From Rhodothermales bacterium (GTDB lineage Bacteria > Bacteroidota > Rhodothermia > Rhodothermales > UBA10348), in the NCBI GenBank assembly GCA_028284865.1, contig JANQQV010000009.1, positions 1-64,000 on the forward strand: a stretch of 64,000 nt of DNA, given 5' to 3'. Below are positions 53,207 to 62,309 of the stretch, piece after piece. Each line of letters starts with the position of its first letter. Within the stretch, counting starts at the first letter, position 1. The notes below the pieces were generated by a model. It had not been told where the DNA came from. It searched no databases and saw only the letters and a list, made by a program, of their open reading frames with translations. The translations under genes and the position numbers were made by a program.

Positions 53207-55917
53207 CGGGAGCCTCCCACGGCGCTGGTAAAGTTCGAAATGATGGAAGCTTCTATTCCTGCCTCATCCAGGTCGATTTCCGTGTCCTCTTCTGAATCCG
53301 CGTCAGGCAGGGCGAATAGAAAGTTGTTCTCTCCCGGCATTGTATCAAAGAAATCCAGGGAAAATGCCCACCAGGAATCATTGTAGTCTCGTTCATTACC
53401 CAATGTGGTGAATACCGGGTCCAGGCGAACATCCATTCCAAAGCCACCCCCGTTTACATCCAGCGCGTACAAGCGGCTTCCATCCGGCGCCCATCGAGGT
53501 GCCGTTTTCCCGTTGGGCCAGATTTCGACCGCTGGAGACTGCGCATCTTCCAGCGACTGAACGTAAATCCCGCCCTCATCTTCGAAGGCTACATATCGGC
53601 TATCCGGTGAAATTTGGTAGTGACGAGGGTTGCCATTGACAGCAGGTTCACCGACATCTGCGGGAATTTGACTCGGCTGGGTACTCAGATCCATTACGAC
53701 CATGCGACTCCAGGAATCCCATGAAGTCGGCAGGCCGCCAGACACAACGAGCCAGCGTCCATCCGGGCTAACGTCGAGATCACCCAGATAAGGAGCGGTG
53801 GAAGGCAGCAAAACCCTTGAATTTCCTTGTCCGGAGGCCGCCCGGACAACCACATCAGACGATGTTGCCCTGACTTCGATGTGATACAACGAATCACCAG
53901 CCGGATTCCAAGCGGGATAGTCACTTATCCCTCCTGAGGTGATTCTTCTTCGCGATCCCGTCTCGAAGTCCAGAACCCAGATATCGGTATTCGGGAGAAT
54001 CTTGTCCTCTACCGGTTCCTCAATGACCACCGCCACACGTTGCCCGTCTGGACTCACAGCTGCACTCCGATATATGGCCGCCGGGAAGACATCCTCTGAC
54101 CTGGTCAGAAACGTCCCTTCCGCTTGATCCACGATAAGCGGCTTGCGTGGCCGGGTGTTTGCAATCAGGCCAATATCTGAGCCGAAATGGACCAAAGTAT
54201 TTTCTCGAGAGGCGGCAAAACCTTCGGGGAGAATTTGGGAATCGAGCGGCGTGATGGCGCCAGATTGGGTAAGCGATTTCTCGTCGAAGGACATGGTCAC
54301 CAGGTCGGCGCCGAGGGTGAACACCAGTTTGCCAGGCGCAGCATATTGAACGCGTCTTCCAGCCAGGTCCAAGTAGTTCAGAAGTTCACCCGATTCGAGG
54401 TCCCAGAACCCAATTTTGTCGTTTCCGTCGCGATACTGAACAGAGGCAACCAGGATGTCGGTGCCGGGAAGCATGTACGGGAAATCGAGGTCATCCTGGC
54501 CTCCGAGGCTATCCCGGACGACCACCATGCGTGAGGCTCCTGTCGAAAGGGATCGATAGTGCACGGTGCCCGTGTCTTCATAGACGATCGACTCTTCATC
54601 TGCCCATTCCGCTCGGGGACCGCCCTCGCTGGATTGCAACACGTTTATCTTCGAGCCGGTCTCGATGTTGAGGATGTCGATTCCGGTTGCGGTCGTGATA
54701 AGTAGCCGATCACTAGAAGGTGAAAAGTCCAGGTGGACGAAGACGCCTCCCAAATCGAACGATCCGACCCCGCCGGTCGACAAATCCACGATGTACACGT
54801 CATCGCTTGCGACGGCCAGAAACCGGCCATCATTGGACATGTCGGAAACCGCGATTGGTCCCTGGATTGGAAGCGTCTGGGTGAATCGCTTGAGGGTTCC
54901 AGGAGCTTCGTCGGGCTCAGAATCGCCACCTATCCACCAACCGGCCAAGGCGGCCAATAGAATGATCAGGACCATGGCGGCTGGGTGCAGCCGGCCCGAC
55001 AAGTCCAGCGGATTGGCCTTTTGTTTAGCCGGCGGAGCCGCGGGCATGCTCTTGACCGTGCTTGCCCGTGCCATCCCTTCTTGAGTCAGGTCGACAGTTC
55101 TCAGATCCACGATCAGGTCTTTCGCACTCTGGTACCGGTCATCGGCGTTTTTGGCGAGTAGTTTGGACACGATCCACTCCAAGCCCATCGGCACGCCTGT
55201 CCGGATCGCTGTCAGAGGTTGTGGGTCCTCGTTCAAGATGGAGTAGGTGACGGCCTGCTCGTAATCTCCACCGAAGGGCAAGCGTCCGGCAATCAGCTCA
55301 TACATCAGGACGCCAAGGGCCCACAGATCGGTGCGGTGGTCGACGTTTTCGCCGCGAGCCTGCTCCGGGCTCATGTAAGCCACCGTGCCCAGCGTGCTAC
55401 CCATGCGGGTCAGCATCGTGGAGTGGGCTGTTTTGGCGAGTCCGAAATCCAGCACCTTCGCATCGCCTTTGCCGGTCAGCATGACGTTTGCTGCCTTGAT
55501 ATCGCGATGCACGATGTTCTTTTCGTGGGCGACTTCGAGGGCCTGGGCAATCTGGGTCACGATCCGGACGGCCTCTTCAAGCGACAGCGGGCCTTGCTTG
55601 ACCGTTTCGTCCAGCGCTTGTCCATCGATGAATTCCATCGCGATGAATGGACGGGGCTCTTCCGAGGATCCACCTTCCGGTACCGCCTCATCGATCTGGT
55701 AGATCTGGGCGATGTGGGGATGGTTCAGGGCCGCCGCCGACTTGGCCTCGCGATAGAAGCGCGCCTTGTCATCTTCGCTGGAGAGGGCACTGGCCGGAAG
55801 AATCTTGATTGCGACCGTACGGTCGAGCTTGGTGTCCTCGGCCTTGTAGACGATGCCCATGCCGCCGCGGCCGAGCTCTTCGACGATTCGATAATGGGAG
55901 AGGGTGGTGCCGATCAT
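53203..55917 (-). CDS. Transmembrane Ser/Thr protein kinase with C-terminal beta-propeller (upstream copy)
   Basis: From ATG 55917 the protein has 904 residues. It opens with the same MIGTTLSHYRIVEELGRGGM as its neighbour; a longer frame to 56058 lacks conservation. The kinase is intact: Lys38, HRD, DFG. By eye about 35 of the first 290 residues differ from the paralogue, mainly in one 30-residue patch after residue 95. A helix at about 312-330 is followed by a propeller rich in SPDG-type repeats. The acidic tail has DSEEDTEIDLDEAG. First gene of the pair, divergent from the DUF6090-like gene by 155 bp. Confidence 0.9.
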   Translation of the reverse strand: MIGTTLSHYRIVEELGRGGMGIVYKAEDTKLDRTVAIKILPASALSSEDDKARFYREAKSAAALNHPHIAQIYQIDEAVPEGGSSEEPRPFIAMEFIDGQALDETVKQGPLSLEEAVRIVTQIAQALEVAHEKNIVHRDIKAANVMLTGKGDAKVLDFGLAKTAHSTMLTRMGSTLGTVAYMSPEQARGENVDHRTDLWALGVLMYELIAGRLPFGGDYEQAVTYSILNEDPQPLTAIRTGVPMGLEWIVSKLLAKNADDRYQSAKDLIVDLRTVDLTQEGMARASTVKSMPAAPPAKQKANPLDLSGRLHPAAMVLIILLAALAGWWIGGDSEPDEAPGTLKRFTQTLPIQGPIAVSDMSNDGRFLAVASDDVYIVDLSTGGVGSFDLGGVFVHLDFSPSSDRLLITTATGIDILNIETGSKINVLQSSEGGPRAEWADEESIVYEDTGTVHYRSLSTGASRMVVVRDSLGGQDDLDFPYMLPGTDILVASVQYRDGNDKIGFWDLESGELLNYLDLAGRRVQYAAPGKLVFTLGADLVTMSFDEKSLTQSGAITPLDSQILPEGFAASRENTLVHFGSDIGLIANTRPRKPLIVDQAEGTFLTRSEDVFPAAIYRSAAVSPDGQRVAVVIEEPVEDKILPNTDIWVLDFETGSRRRITSGGISDYPAWNPAGDSLYHIEVRATSSDVVVRAASGQGNSRVLLPSTAPYLGDLDVSPDGRWLVVSGGLPTSWDSWSRMVVMDLSTQPSQIPADVGEPAVNGNPRHYQISPDSRYVAFEDEGGIYVQSLEDAQSPAVEIWPNGKTAPRWAPDGSRLYALDVNGGGFGMDVRLDPVFTTLGNERDYNDSWWAFSLDFFDTMPGENNFLFALPDADSEEDTEIDLDEAGIEASIISNFTSAVGGSR

Positions 55918-56072
55918 ACTGCTTGGCGACCGCGAGCAAGGCGATGCGAGAGAAAGTGATCGGCCAATATGCGGCGCGGCAGGTTCGCCTGCAAAGTTCA
56001 GTCCTTCCTGGGGTGACTCCGGCCTGATTTGGAGATCGCCTATCTTGGCAAATCTCAATTCTCCATCCCGCC

Positions 56073-56801
56073 ATGCCTACTCCTTCTCGAAGTATCTCCA
56101 GCAAGCTGAAATGGTTCGCTACCGAGTTGGTCATGATCGTGACCGGTATCCTGGTTGCGTTGGCCATCAATACCTGGTGGCAGGGTCTCGAAACCGCGCA
56201 GCGGGAGCACGACTATCTGGCTGACCTCGTGCTCGATTTTGAGGAGAATGCTTGGCGAATCGGGGAGACGCTGAATGATGCAGATGAGGTGATCGAGGCT
56301 GCCCAGATTCTCTTGGACGTGAACAGCGCTGCCGAGGGACGGGCGATCGGATTGGACTCCTTGAACTATCTGCTGCAAGGACTGTCCATAATGCCCACGT
56401 ATCAGCCTGTTACCCGGACGTGGGATGATATCCTGGGTGCCGGGGAGCTGCAAACACTCTCAAATCCGGAGATTCGCATGCTCTTGGCTGAATTCGAGAG
56501 CGCGATGCACCTGGTCGAGATTGTAGAGCAAACCCAGGAGCGGCAATTGGTGGAGTTGTTCGTCCCATACATCCTGGAGAATCTGGACTATGCGGCAGTG
56601 GCATTATTTGCAGGAGAGGACATTGAGTATCCCGATGCGCCATTCGAGGACTCAGTCTTTTCGGTGCTGGGAACTCGGGAATTCCGCAATTGGCTCGTAT
56701 TGCGCCTGACCTGGGCCGATGACCTCAAAGGGGTGCACATGGGCACTCAGGATGTGATCAAGGACGTCGAAGAAGAACTGAAGCTTGAATTGGGCGGCTG
56801 A
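56073..56801 (+). CDS. DUF6090-like single-pass membrane protein
   Basis: Residues about 12-38 make one membrane helix (WFATELVMIVTGILVALAIN) next to a WW pair. An alpha-helical domain follows, with ADLVLDFEENAWRI, a coiled-coil region and ILGAGELQTLSNPEIRMLL, which resembles DUF6090 proteins of Bacteroidota. 242 residues. The function is not known. It shares a divergent promoter region with the kinase genes and is followed 97 bp later by the SnoaL-like gene. Confidence 0.75.
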   Translation: MPTPSRSISSKLKWFATELVMIVTGILVALAINTWWQGLETAQREHDYLADLVLDFEENAWRIGETLNDADEVIEAAQILLDVNSAAEGRAIGLDSLNYLLQGLSIMPTYQPVTRTWDDILGAGELQTLSNPEIRMLLAEFESAMHLVEIVEQTQERQLVELFVPYILENLDYAAVALFAGEDIEYPDAPFEDSVFSVLGTREFRNWLVLRLTWADDLKGVHMGTQDVIKDVEEELKLELGG

Positions 56802-56898
56802 GCCTCCATTCGGCGGCCTCGACCGACGGCTCAGGCAATTGCCTGCCTGGATGCCGCATCACGAGAGTGAACTTGCCGGCGAATCAACCCGTCCTGTC

Positions 56899-57744
56899 AT
56901 GTCTCGTCTATGTTCTATCGTTCTGATGTTGTTGCCGCTCGTTGCGCACGCGCAATCAACCAAGCAGGTATCGATGCAGTATCTCGAGTGGGATGCGGCA
57001 TTGATGGCCGATTCCGCACGGACCCTGCTGGCAGATGACTTTTCGTTTCATGATCCGACAGGCGAAGTCTTTCAGACGGGTTCGTCGGGGATGGCCGTGA
57101 CGGGTGCTGAGGCCTTCCTGGCGCTTCAGGCTGGTTGGGGATTGGCCGAAGTGGAGTTCGACCCAGAGGAGTCGTTTTACGTTGGGGAATATGCCTTGCA
57201 CCGCGGGACGTATCGCGCGCGCTTCGCAGGAGGCGAGAACTGGACAGATATCCCGTTCATCACGATTCATCGGGTGCGGAATGGACTACTGACCGAGCGC
57301 CTGGATTTTGGCGAATACATCCAGTCCTTCGGGCTGGGCGATGGCTTCGACGACAGCACCACGTGGACGGAGATTGTGGCAGATCAATACCTCTCAGCCT
57401 ATACCGGGGCTGATCTGGACACCCAGAATGTGTTGATGGCTGATGATGTCGTCTTTCAGGATCCGACGGCGCAAGTTTTCGGGCCGCCGTCAGGTCAGCT
57501 GTTCGAAGGCAAAGACTCGTTGCTGGCCCGCCGGGCTCAGATCTATGAAAATGTTGGCGCTTTCAGCATGGACGTGGCCTCAAGTTTCTACGCCAACCAC
57601 CACGCCGTGTACATCGGACACGTCGAGTATTCAGCAGGAGGGAGCGACTATCGGCAGCCAGCGGTGTTCGTGGTGGAAGTACGCGACCAACTGGTTACCC
57701 GGCACTGGGATTTCGTGGACTATTCGGTTGGAGCATTAGAGTAG
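56899..57744 (+). CDS. Secreted protein with two SnoaL/NTF2-like domains
   Basis: From ATG 56899 a signal peptide (MSRLCSIVLMLLPLVAHAQ) is followed by two similar halves. Each has the pattern YL..W..D...A...L.DD..F.DPT...F. with a substrate-pocket region: LLADDFSFHDPTGEVFQTG in the first and MADDVVFQDPTAQVFG in the second. NTF2-like folds serve in catalysis or small-molecule binding, and the two-domain secreted type is uncommon. 281 residues. An upstream frame extends to 56785 but overlaps the DUF6090 gene and lacks a signal peptide start. Confidence 0.7.
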   Translation: MSRLCSIVLMLLPLVAHAQSTKQVSMQYLEWDAALMADSARTLLADDFSFHDPTGEVFQTGSSGMAVTGAEAFLALQAGWGLAEVEFDPEESFYVGEYALHRGTYRARFAGGENWTDIPFITIHRVRNGLLTERLDFGEYIQSFGLGDGFDDSTTWTEIVADQYLSAYTGADLDTQNVLMADDVVFQDPTAQVFGPPSGQLFEGKDSLLARRAQIYENVGAFSMDVASSFYANHHAVYIGHVEYSAGGSDYRQPAVFVVEVRDQLVTRHWDFVDYSVGALE

Positions 57745-57763
57745 CGCCTCAAATCAGGCGGCG

Positions 57764-60631
57764 TTAATTCAACTCCCGAATCCGAATATTCCGCCACTCC
57801 ACCGTCTTGCCGGAGAGTTCCGGATCACCAATGGAATGCACCTGCAGGCCAATGAAGCCCTCTGCTGTCATGGAGTCGATCAGGTCAGCCGCCAACACGC
57901 CGTTCACCCAGGTCCGGATGTGATCGCCGCGGGCTTCGATGCGATAGTGATTCCACCCGTTCTGCCGGAAGGCTTGCTGAGCTGATTCGCGGTTCTGAAG
58001 ATTGAACAGCCATCCGCGACGTCCTTCATCATAGATCCCACCGCTCCACGCGCGATTGGAGGGGTCGATTTCGACCTGGTAGCCGTGTACTCGTCCGTTG
58101 TTGTAGTCCGGCAGACTGTTTGATCGGATCTGGATGCCTGAGTTCAGCTGAGGATCGACCCGGAATTCCAGTTCAAGGATGAAGTCGGCATATCGCTGAT
58201 CGGTGGTCAGGAATGAGTTTGGTGTGTTGGGTGTCGATGTACCGACGATCACCCCATCACGGGCTTCGAATGAAGCTTCTCCTCCCAGCTGGGTCCAGCC
58301 GGTCAGGTCCTCTCCGTCGAACAACGGCGTCCAGTCGGTTTCGCTGGCAGCAAGTGTCTCAGCGGTCCAAGCGTCCTGGGTCGATTCTGCCCTGACTTCA
58401 GCCACCTGGGCCGGGGTGACACCCCCGCTTTGGTTGCTCCATGCGTTGCGCACGTAGGTCAACACGTCGGCGATCTCCGCGTCCGTGTATCCAAGTTGGC
58501 GAACACCGGGCATGTGGTCGACCACATCGGGCGAGGTGTACTCCTTGCCATCCACGCTGAACGGTCCTTCAATGCCATCCAAAACCAATCTGGCCAGTCG
58601 TTTTTCGTCCTGGAGGACCCATTGGGATCTCAGCAAAGGCGGGCCGACCGAAGGGAGCCCCGCGCCATCCTGGCCGTGGCAGTTGCCGCAATACAGATCG
58701 TAGGTCTCCCGACCGCGCTCGAAGCTGACCTCGAATGAGGCAGGCAAGAGGCGCACATCAGCCAGGTCTTGCACCAGCGCCATCCCTGCAGCGTGCTTGA
58801 CGGCCTGAGCGATCACTCCACCTCCAGTCACATCCAGAAACTCTTGCTCCTGATCCTCAAGAGCACCAATGACAGCGTCGACGATATACAGATCGTCATC
58901 GTGCTGAGCGGCGAGTGCCAGCTGAGCATTCCATGCTTCATCGCGAAATGCCGGATAGTCGGCCATCTGGCCCAGCGCTCCAGCGACGTAGCGCGCGACA
59001 ACAGGGTCTCGTTCACTCGACATCCCAGCAAGAATCTCGAAGGCCCAGCGTTCGCCCACAGCAACGGCTACCCGCGCGGCCGCGGAGCGGACGCGCGGAT
59101 CGCGCGCGCCAGATGCATCACGCAAGACATACGGCGAGACCAAACCCAACCCCTCCAGCGTCCACAGAGCATGAATGCGCACACGCGGATCATCTGCACT
59201 GGTCGCCCAGACTTCCAAGGTCATCTGCATCTCGGTGGCGTTGCGCTCAATCAGCAGGCGCTGCGCCGTATCGCGCCACCATCCATTGTCGTGCATCAAC
59301 CGCATGAGGAGATCCTGGTTGGAGTCCTCCGACATACGAGGCATCGGTCCAAGGGGCGCATCAGCCCATCGTACACGATAAATGCGGCCCAAGCCCAGCG
59401 GTGTGTCCAGGTCGCGCATGTCGATCTGTCGCTGGAGGTACGCCGTCAGGTAGGTGCTGTGCTGGATCACCCCCCGGTACATGTCCAGGATGAACAGGCT
59501 TCCATCCGGCGCGGTGAATCCGTTGACGGGGCGGAACCGCTCATCTGTGGCTGTGAGGAATTCGCGACCTTCGCCGGGTCCATTTTCGCCTTCAATGCGG
59601 CCGTTTTCTTCTGAGAGCACAACGCGCTTCACCAGATTGGCCGCTGTCTCCTGGACGAACGCATTGCCTTGGTACTCAGGCGGAAATTGATCGCCTCGAT
59701 AAATGACTGGCCCCGCAGCCGAAGTGACATTCACCAACCGCCCTGTGTCATCCAACGTCTCGGGCCGATAGCCTCGATTCACCCCTGGAGTCACACGACG
59801 CGGCCATACGCGAGTCGGAACCCTGGCCTCGCCATACATGCGACGATCACCTGTTTGACGATGCGGATTCGACTCCACGGCGTTGGGGACCATGTCGTCG
59901 ACCTGGAGGACCGTGCTGTTGTGGTTGTAGAACAGCCGGCCCCAGTCATCCTGCGTAATGCCCCACTGGCCACGATACTGGGTTTTCTCTTTTTCCCAGA
60001 CACCGTTTCGAAGGCGATATCGCACATCCGACTTGGCATTGTAGATCCAATTGTCGACGCCCAACATCAGTCCGTTGGGTTGATGCTCCGGGTTGCCCCC
60101 GACGGCGTAGGTCGAATCGACGACCGTCAATTCGCCCGCTTCGTAGCCGTCACCTTTTCGCTCAACGAAGTACAGACTGGGAGGGACGGCCAGGAGGATT
60201 CCGCCATTGTACACCGCGATGGCCCGCGGGAGAAAAAGACCGTCCATGAATACGGACGAAGTCTCATAGGAACCATCACCATCGATGTCCCGGAGCGTGA
60301 CGACACGCCCGGCAGGATCACCCGTTTTGTCGCCTTCGGTGGTCCACATGTAGTCGCGCATCTCGACCACCCACATGGCGCCATCCTCATCAAAGGACAA
60401 TGCCACGGGGTCGACCACGTCAGGTTCGCTGGCCACCAGTTCGACCGTGAAGCCTTTCTCGACTTCGAAATCCAGTAGAGCTTCCTCGGCGGCACGAACC
60501 GGGGCCTCAGGAATTTCTGCCGGGTCGACGATGTCCACGTCCATGGGAGCATCGCCTGACGAGTTTGCTTGAGGCGCCTCGTTGGTTGTGCAACCTGCCA
60601 GCAGAATGAACGCGATCAGGAGATAACGCAT
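57764..60631 (-). CDS. Large lipoprotein cytochrome c with propeller, HEAT and DUF1080 domains
   Basis: A lipobox ends at Cys14 (FILLAGC). Residues about 50-440 form a DUF7133/PVC-type propeller (VEMRDYMWTTEGDKTGDPAG and ILDMYRGVIQHS). HEAT-like repeats follow at 440-620. The c-type haem motif CGNCH is at about residue 645-650, with the axial Met in VDHMPGVRQ. The last 190 residues (FDGEDLTGWTQLGG to VEWRNIRIREL) are a DUF1080/3-keto-disaccharide hydrolase domain. 955 residues. Such proteins are associated with sugar oxidation and degradation of keto-sugar polymers outside the cytoplasm. Convergent with the SnoaL-like gene. Confidence 0.9.
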   Translation of the reverse strand: MRYLLIAFILLAGCTTNEAPQANSSGDAPMDVDIVDPAEIPEAPVRAAEEALLDFEVEKGFTVELVASEPDVVDPVALSFDEDGAMWVVEMRDYMWTTEGDKTGDPAGRVVTLRDIDGDGSYETSSVFMDGLFLPRAIAVYNGGILLAVPPSLYFVERKGDGYEAGELTVVDSTYAVGGNPEHQPNGLMLGVDNWIYNAKSDVRYRLRNGVWEKEKTQYRGQWGITQDDWGRLFYNHNSTVLQVDDMVPNAVESNPHRQTGDRRMYGEARVPTRVWPRRVTPGVNRGYRPETLDDTGRLVNVTSAAGPVIYRGDQFPPEYQGNAFVQETAANLVKRVVLSEENGRIEGENGPGEGREFLTATDERFRPVNGFTAPDGSLFILDMYRGVIQHSTYLTAYLQRQIDMRDLDTPLGLGRIYRVRWADAPLGPMPRMSEDSNQDLLMRLMHDNGWWRDTAQRLLIERNATEMQMTLEVWATSADDPRVRIHALWTLEGLGLVSPYVLRDASGARDPRVRSAAARVAVAVGERWAFEILAGMSSERDPVVARYVAGALGQMADYPAFRDEAWNAQLALAAQHDDDLYIVDAVIGALEDQEQEFLDVTGGGVIAQAVKHAAGMALVQDLADVRLLPASFEVSFERGRETYDLYCGNCHGQDGAGLPSVGPPLLRSQWVLQDEKRLARLVLDGIEGPFSVDGKEYTSPDVVDHMPGVRQLGYTDAEIADVLTYVRNAWSNQSGGVTPAQVAEVRAESTQDAWTAETLAASETDWTPLFDGEDLTGWTQLGGEASFEARDGVIVGTSTPNTPNSFLTTDQRYADFILELEFRVDPQLNSGIQIRSNSLPDYNNGRVHGYQVEIDPSNRAWSGGIYDEGRRGWLFNLQNRESAQQAFRQNGWNHYRIEARGDHIRTWVNGVLAADLIDSMTAEGFIGLQVHSIGDPELSGKTVEWRNIRIRELN

Positions 60632-60658
60632 GCGTAGAAATTCGAGCGAGGGGTAAGT

Positions 60659-61012
60659 CTAGCGACGGAATCCACCGAAGTGATCCAGAAAAACAGCGCC
60701 CATCGGTGTCAGGGCGCCACGAATATCATCGCCAGCAGGTCCGTATACAACGAATGAGCGAGGCGTGACACAGGCCATGAACCTCTCTGCGAAATGCTCT
60801 CCGAAGTTGCCCAGGTGCACCAACGCGGCGCCGTTGTCTGCGTAGCGCTCCTGGATGTGCACTTCCGAACCGTCGGGCATGATGTACCAGTCGTAGGTCA
60901 TGCAGCCTTCCTCAGCCGTTGTGGAAGCCACCATCTCTGTCATGAGGGCTTTGAAGTCGTCGAGCTTGCCTTCGTTGATCGAGAGTTTGAGATTCCAGGA
61001 GATGTTGTTCAT
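60659..61012 (-). CDS. Antibiotic-biosynthesis-monooxygenase (ABM) domain protein
   Basis: A 117-residue dimeric alpha-beta barrel protein of the ABM/quinol monooxygenase type. It shows KLSINEGKLDDFKALMTEMV, the EEGCMTYDW strand, and HIQERYADNGAALVHL, with a His in HLGNFGEHF. ATG 61012 is used because a 21-residue upstream extension is Ser/Arg-rich and unconserved. The exact substrate is unknown; related proteins act on quinones or as stress proteins. It is upstream of the cytochrome lipoprotein gene by 27 bp. Confidence 0.8.
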   Translation of the reverse strand: MNNISWNLKLSINEGKLDDFKALMTEMVASTTAEEGCMTYDWYIMPDGSEVHIQERYADNGAALVHLGNFGEHFAERFMACVTPRSFVVYGPAGDDIRGALTPMGAVFLDHFGGFRR

Positions 61013-61125
61013 GATGAAGTCCGGAGAGTGAGTGATGGAGCGCGACAATCTTGTCGATGAGGAGCGGGATTGCAAATCGGAAGCGGGTTACCTTGACGCT
61101 GCCTTTCATCGATCCCAATTGATTC

Positions 61126-62097
61126 ATGCCTCGATATAATGACATGACGTACCGCCGCTGCGGTCGAAGTGGTCTTCAACTTCCGCTGATTTCGCTGGGT
61201 CTGTGGCACAACTTCGGCGACGTGGATGATCAGAGCGTCGCGCGGGACATGATCCTGCACGCCTTCGACGCAGGGATCACGCATTTCGATTTGGCGAACA
61301 ATTATGGACCGCCTGCCGGCTCAGCGGAATCGAATTTCGGAAAGGTCCTGGCAAGTGATCTGGCGGCGCATCGCGACGAACTGGTGATCTCCACCAAGGC
61401 CGGTTATCACATGTGGGATGGCCCGTATGGTGATGGCGGCTCGCGCAAGTATCTGATTGCCAGCTGCGATCAGTCATTGAAGCGGATGGGTCTGGACTAT
61501 GTCGACATCTTCTATTCGCATCGATACGATCCGGAGACGCCGCTTGAGGAAACGATGGGTGCGTTGGACACGATTGTGAGAAGTGGACGCGCGCTTTACG
61601 TCGGGATTTCGAGCTATGGACCAAAGCATACTCGCGAAGCGGCGCGGATTCTGAAGGAGATGGGAACGCCATGCCTTATTCACCAGCCGAAGTACTCCAT
61701 GTTCGATCGGTGGATCGAGCATGGGCTGACGGACGTGTTGGAAGAGGAGGAGATGGGGTGCATACCGTTTTCGCCACTGGCGCAGGGCATGCTGACCAAC
61801 AAATACCTGAACGGCATTCCTGCTGAATCGCGCGCTGCGAAGGAGCATGGATTCTTGAGGCCGGACGCGCTCACGATGGAACGGGTCGATCAGATCCGGC
61901 TTCTGAATGACATGGCTGCAGAACGTGGCCAGACGCTGGCACAGATGGCCTTGCAGTGGGTGGCTCGCATTCCTGCTGTCACATCTGTGTTGATCGGCGC
62001 CAGCCGGGTGGATCACATTGACGATGCGCTGGGGATTCTGGAGGCGCCGGAATTCAGCGAATCCGAGCTCCAATCCATCGAGAGAATCCTGAATTGA
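61126..62097 (+). CDS. Aldo/keto reductase, YghZ-type
   Basis: An NADPH-dependent (beta/alpha)8 reductase. The opening YRRCGRSGLQLPLISLGLWH and FGDVDDQSV, the catalytic tetrad region (ANNYGPPAGSAE with Tyr, ISTKAGYHMW with Lys) and the C-terminal SVLIGASRVDHIDDALG match E. coli YghZ (L-glyceraldehyde 3-phosphate reductase). 323 residues. Divergent from the ABM gene across 113 bp. The gene before it on the same strand is the SnoaL-like gene, several kb away. Confidence 0.92.
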   Translation: MPRYNDMTYRRCGRSGLQLPLISLGLWHNFGDVDDQSVARDMILHAFDAGITHFDLANNYGPPAGSAESNFGKVLASDLAAHRDELVISTKAGYHMWDGPYGDGGSRKYLIASCDQSLKRMGLDYVDIFYSHRYDPETPLEETMGALDTIVRSGRALYVGISSYGPKHTREAARILKEMGTPCLIHQPKYSMFDRWIEHGLTDVLEEEEMGCIPFSPLAQGMLTNKYLNGIPAESRAAKEHGFLRPDALTMERVDQIRLLNDMAAERGQTLAQMALQWVARIPAVTSVLIGASRVDHIDDALGILEAPEFSESELQSIERILN

Positions 62098-62309
62098 GCC
62101 TTTTTCCCCGTTCTTTTTCCGCAGAGGGCACGGCTCGCGATGAAAAAGTCGCGATCGGCAACAAAAAAATGATTTTGGGAAGGGCAATGTGCCCTATTTT
62201 GTTGGCCACGCTCTTGACACGCAAGGGCTAAAGCCACATTTTGTGGTTTAATCCAAAGTTGGATATCCAAAACTGACCATTCGATACCCGCAGGGGGAGC
62301 TTGAACACC

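Noticed and set aside
59669-60478. A 269-codon + strand frame opposite the cytochrome lipoprotein
   Set aside because: Antisense shadow with no motif.
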